Positions 6,136-8,694 of a stretch of 8,694 bases of DNA are shown in pieces. The DNA is taken from NCBI GenBank assembly GCA_025925185.1, contig JAICLV010000102.1, positions 1-8,694 of the forward strand, read 5' to 3'. The DNA comes from Acidothermaceae bacterium (GTDB taxonomy: Bacteria; Actinomycetota; Actinomycetes; Acidothermales; Acidothermaceae). The notes beneath the pieces were generated by a model that was not told the DNA's origin, searched no databases, and saw only the letters and a program-made list of their open reading frames with translations. A program made the translations under genes and the position numbers. Each line of letters starts with the position of its first letter. Positions within the stretch are counted from its first letter, which is position 1.

Positions 6136-6424
6136 TTGCGCCGCCTCCCTCGGTCGTCGCGGGCGGCAAGGTGTCGGCGGGCCCGGCTGATCTCGCGGCC
6201 TCTGCGGCGTCGATCGTCCCACCGAACCACACCGACCCCGCGGTCCACGGCCGGCCGGGCCGGTAGCGCGGCCCGCGGATCATCGAAGGCAGGTAGACGA
6301 GGAAGGTGATGATGAGCGAGACGGCCACCGGGATGCCGATGTAGATCAGCACCGTCTGCACCCACGTCAGCCCGTGCCCTGGATCGCCGATCTCCCCGAT
6401 CGCCAACAACGTTCCCGCGCCCAC
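6122..6424 (-). CDS. ctaJ: Small membrane protein, predicted aa3-type cytochrome oxidase subunit CtaJ
   Basis: A 100-aa protein with one transmembrane helix (about 22-45, WVQTVLIYIGIPVAVSLIIT and following) and then RGPRYRPGRPW (50-60) and SVWFGG (64-69). This layout matches small actinobacterial proteins annotated as the CtaJ subunit of the aa3 oxidase, seen in the mycobacterial bcc-aa3 respiratory supercomplex. The C-terminal 30 residues are Ala/Gly/Pro-rich and probably disordered. The GTG at 6424 is chosen because GAGG (6430-6433) lies 5 bases upstream and it leaves a 28-bp gap after malQ; a start at 6514 would run 62 bp into malQ and add an unlikely Arg/Ser-rich leader. TTG codons at 6409 and 6406 remain possible. 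It is cotranscribed with malQ and overlaps the DUF5130 gene by 14 bp. Family assignment rests on remembered motif resemblance. Confidence 0.78.
   Translation of the reverse strand: MGAGTLLAIGEIGDPGHGLTWVQTVLIYIGIPVAVSLIITFLVYLPSMIRGPRYRPGRPWTAGSVWFGGTIDAAEAARSAGPADTLPPATTEGGGASARW
6144..6150 (-). promoter_or_regulatory. Strong ribosome binding site for the DUF5130 gene
   Basis: AGGGAGG on the minus strand, 8 bases before the GTG at 6135. It lies inside the last codons of ctaJ, supports that start, and fits translational coupling of the overlapping pair. Confidence 0.75.
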
Positions 6425-6452
6425 GTCCGCCTCGCCCGAACTCGAAGACCAG

Positions 6453-8672
6453 TCACGACGGCATCTCACCGACGGACGCAACGGTAACGGATGCCGATCC
6501 GTCCCCGACGACACGGGCCAGCCGAGTCGCGAGATCGCCGGCCCTGCCGGTGACGATGTCGTCGAGCAGCACGGGTCGACCTTTGGCGTCGGTCATCGGC
6601 ACCCGCCAGTTCGGGTATTCGTCGACGGTGCCCGGCTGGTTGACCGGACGACGGTCCCCGACGGCGTCCGGAAGGTATACGCCGACGAGCCGGGCGGGCG
6701 TGCGGGCGAGGTAGCCGTGCAACGCCTCGACCAACTCGTCGACGTGCCGGTCGACGCGTGCGGCGAAGCGGGCGCGCCGCGGCGAGACGCTGCCCGGCTC
6801 CGGCGCGGTGGTCACGTCATCCGCGCTCGCACGATCGAGCAGACCGACCTCGGCGAGCTGCTCGACCCAGGCGACGCGCTCGGCCTCGTCGGCGGCGCGC
6901 TCCTCGGCCTCGTCGCGCTCGAGCAGGCCGAGCTCGGCGCGGATCTCGACGTGCGCGCCCTCGAGGTAGCCGGCGGTGGGCGGCAGGTCGTGGGTCGTGA
7001 CGGTGGCCAGGCAAAGCTCGCGCCACCGTTCAGCGGCGAGCGGCGCGCCGTCGTCGCCGTGTTCGAACCACAGGATCGAGGTGCCGAAAACGCCGCGCTC
7101 GCGCAGGTAGTCGCGCACCCACGGCTCGACATTGCCGAGGTCTTCGCCGACGACGATCGCGCCGGCGCGCGCCGCCTCGAGCAACACGATGCCGACCAGC
7201 GCCTCGTGGTCGACCCGCACGTACGTGCTGTCGGCCGGCAGCGCGCCGTCGCGCACCCACCACTGGCGGAACAACCCGATGACATGGTCGACGCGTAGCC
7301 CGCCGCCGTGCGCGAACGACGCGCGCACCAGATCTCGAAACGCCGCGAAGCCGGTTTCGGCGAGCGATTGTGGCTGCCACGTGGGCAAATTCCAGCGCTG
7401 GCCCTGCTGGTTGTACATGTCGGCGGGCGCGCCGAGGCTGACGCCAGGGGCAAGCACATGCTTCAACGACCACGCGTCGGCCCCCGTCGGACTGCCACCG
7501 ACGGCGAGGTCGAGCAGCACACCGATCGGCATGCCAGCGGCCTTCGCGGCGCGTTGCACGTCGGCGAGCTGCAGCGCGCACAGCCACTGCAGCCAGCAGT
7601 GAAAGTCGACCAAATCCCTTTCGGCAGCGCGAAAATCGGCGACCTCCGCCGAGCGTGGGTCGCCCAGCGACTCCCGCCACTCGACCGGCGCCGAGCCGTG
7701 CCGCTCGATCAGCGCGCACCATGTCGCGTAGTCGACCAACGGCTCGCCGGCCGCCTCAACGAAGTCGGCGAACGCCTTGTGCCGCGCGGGATCGCGACGC
7801 GCGGCGAACGCCGCCTCAAGAACGCGCCGCTTCGCGAGCCAGATCGCGTCGCGGTCGATGTCCTCGTCGAGCGTGTTCTTCGCTCTCAGGGGCGTCGCGA
7901 TCGCCTCGACGTCGACGTCGCGCAACGACGCGACCTCGGCGACGTCCTCCACCCGCAGGTAGATGGGGTTGATGAATCCACGGCTCGCCGGAAAGTACGG
8001 GGACGGCTCGATCGGCGGCACCGGCTGCGCGGCGTGCAACGGGTTGACCAAGACGAAACCGGCGCCAAGGTCACGAGCGCTCCATTCGACGAGCATTCGC
8101 AAGTCGGCGAAATCGCCTATCCCCCAGGACTTTCTCGAACGCACCGCGTAGAGCTGCAGCATGAAACCCCAGGCGCGCCGCGATGGCGGCTCGAGCCGGT
8201 CAGGCACGACGATGAGGGCGCAACTGGCCCGCCGGTCGCCGGAGACCGCCCGCAGCGTGTGATACCCATGCGGCACGTCGTCCGGGATCTCAAAGGTCGC
8301 CTCGCCCACGGTCTCGCCGTCGACCTCGCGCGGGTCGACCCACACCATCACTTGCGCGAGCTCGCGTCGCCCGCCTTCTTCAAGCTCCAGGACGACGGAC
8401 GCCGGATCCCCGTGCGGCACGTGGGTCCACACCGTCGACGAGCGACCGCCTCGGACGACGACGCACGGTGGCAACATGCGCCGCCACGACGCGACGCGAG
8501 CGTCGTCCAGGGACGCGCGGATCGCGTCGGGACCGCGCGCGTCGACGCCCATCGCGGAAAGAACCGCGACGACGGCCTCGGACGACGCTTCCGCCCCGCC
8601 GCCGCGCCAATCGCCGAAGCTGGTCGCGACGCCGTGGGCGTGCGCGAGATCCGCGAGCGATGGGTCCAGCAT
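6453..8672 (-). CDS. malQ: 4-alpha-glucanotransferase (amylomaltase, GH77)
   Basis: A 739-aa cytoplasmic enzyme that disproportionates alpha-1,4-glucans, moving maltosyl or longer units between maltodextrins in glycogen and maltose metabolism. Residues 1 to about 165 form the N-terminal accessory domain usual in long bacterial MalQ; the GH77 barrel starts at W168 (WGFMLQLYAVRS). The substrate motif PSPYF contains Y226. The catalytic acids are D462 (nucleophile, RVDHVIGLFR), E510 (acid/base, VVGEDLG) and D562 (transition-state stabiliser, TTHDLP). Their spacings of 48 and 52 residues equal those I recall for E. coli MalQ (448, 496, 548). A charged Glu/Ala/Arg stretch, about 575-610, follows the last of them. 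The ATG at 8670-8672 is the first start; only 22 bases upstream are visible, with a weak AGGG and a TAGGGT hexamer 8 bases before ATG, so leaderless initiation is possible. It is the first visible gene of malQ-ctaJ-DUF5130. Confidence 0.96.
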   Translation of the reverse strand: MLDPSLADLAHAHGVATSFGDWRGGGAEASSEAVVAVLSAMGVDARGPDAIRASLDDARVASWRRMLPPCVVVRGGRSSTVWTHVPHGDPASVVLELEEGGRRELAQVMVWVDPREVDGETVGEATFEIPDDVPHGYHTLRAVSGDRRASCALIVVPDRLEPPSRRAWGFMLQLYAVRSRKSWGIGDFADLRMLVEWSARDLGAGFVLVNPLHAAQPVPPIEPSPYFPASRGFINPIYLRVEDVAEVASLRDVDVEAIATPLRAKNTLDEDIDRDAIWLAKRRVLEAAFAARRDPARHKAFADFVEAAGEPLVDYATWCALIERHGSAPVEWRESLGDPRSAEVADFRAAERDLVDFHCWLQWLCALQLADVQRAAKAAGMPIGVLLDLAVGGSPTGADAWSLKHVLAPGVSLGAPADMYNQQGQRWNLPTWQPQSLAETGFAAFRDLVRASFAHGGGLRVDHVIGLFRQWWVRDGALPADSTYVRVDHEALVGIVLLEAARAGAIVVGEDLGNVEPWVRDYLRERGVFGTSILWFEHGDDGAPLAAERWRELCLATVTTHDLPPTAGYLEGAHVEIRAELGLLERDEAEERAADEAERVAWVEQLAEVGLLDRASADDVTTAPEPGSVSPRRARFAARVDRHVDELVEALHGYLARTPARLVGVYLPDAVGDRRPVNQPGTVDEYPNWRVPMTDAKGRPVLLDDIVTGRAGDLATRLARVVGDGSASVTVASVGEMPS

Positions 8673-8694
8673 GTCTGCCGACCCTACGCGGGCC

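Noticed and set aside
1..8694. tRNA, rRNA, CRISPR, insertion sequence or att-site signals
   Set aside because: Reading both strands by eye showed no cloverleaf with a GTTC-type arm, no regular repeats, no transposase or integrase motifs and no paired terminal repeats.

Overview
The window is G+C-rich bacterial DNA from an actinomycete. Three things point there: a mycothiol-dependent nitroreductase of the Rv2466c type, a small membrane protein of the actinobacterial CtaJ type, and a gene order that matches, from memory, Mycobacterium tuberculosis Rv2465c (rpiB), Rv2466c and Rv2467 (pepN). The genus cannot be fixed from sequence alone.

Left part (1-3660), conserved core. A truncated rpiB and a DsbA-like nitroreductase run on the minus strand; pepN, a complete M1 zinc aminopeptidase, runs divergently on the plus strand. 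The 171-bp gap between the last two holds GGAAC-N18-GTTCC. This is a perfect SigH/SigR-type promoter read in both directions, because each -35 element contains the opposite strand's -10. Both genes are probably induced together by thiol-oxidative stress.

Middle part (3661-5810), likely accessory insert. It holds two divergent genes with no firm family assignment: a roughly 331-aa protein with a degenerate DUF218/YdcF-like layout (minus) and a roughly 328-aa protein with an N-terminal membrane segment and a DUF4760-like helical stretch (plus). They share a 144-bp divergent control region. Their local G+C looks lower than that of the flanking genes, and they sit between otherwise core genes. 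This pair is the best candidate here for something undescribed, but no function can be read from the sequence.

Right part (5740-8672), conserved core. A minus-strand operon reads malQ (GH77 4-alpha-glucanotransferase, all three catalytic acids present), then ctaJ (predicted small aa3 oxidase subunit, GTG start), then a DUF5130 gene that overlaps ctaJ by 14 bp. It couples maltodextrin/glycogen metabolism to a small respiratory-chain protein and a TPM-like soluble protein. I saw no RNA genes, CRISPR arrays, insertion sequences or att sites. No gene-free stretch exceeds 300 bp.
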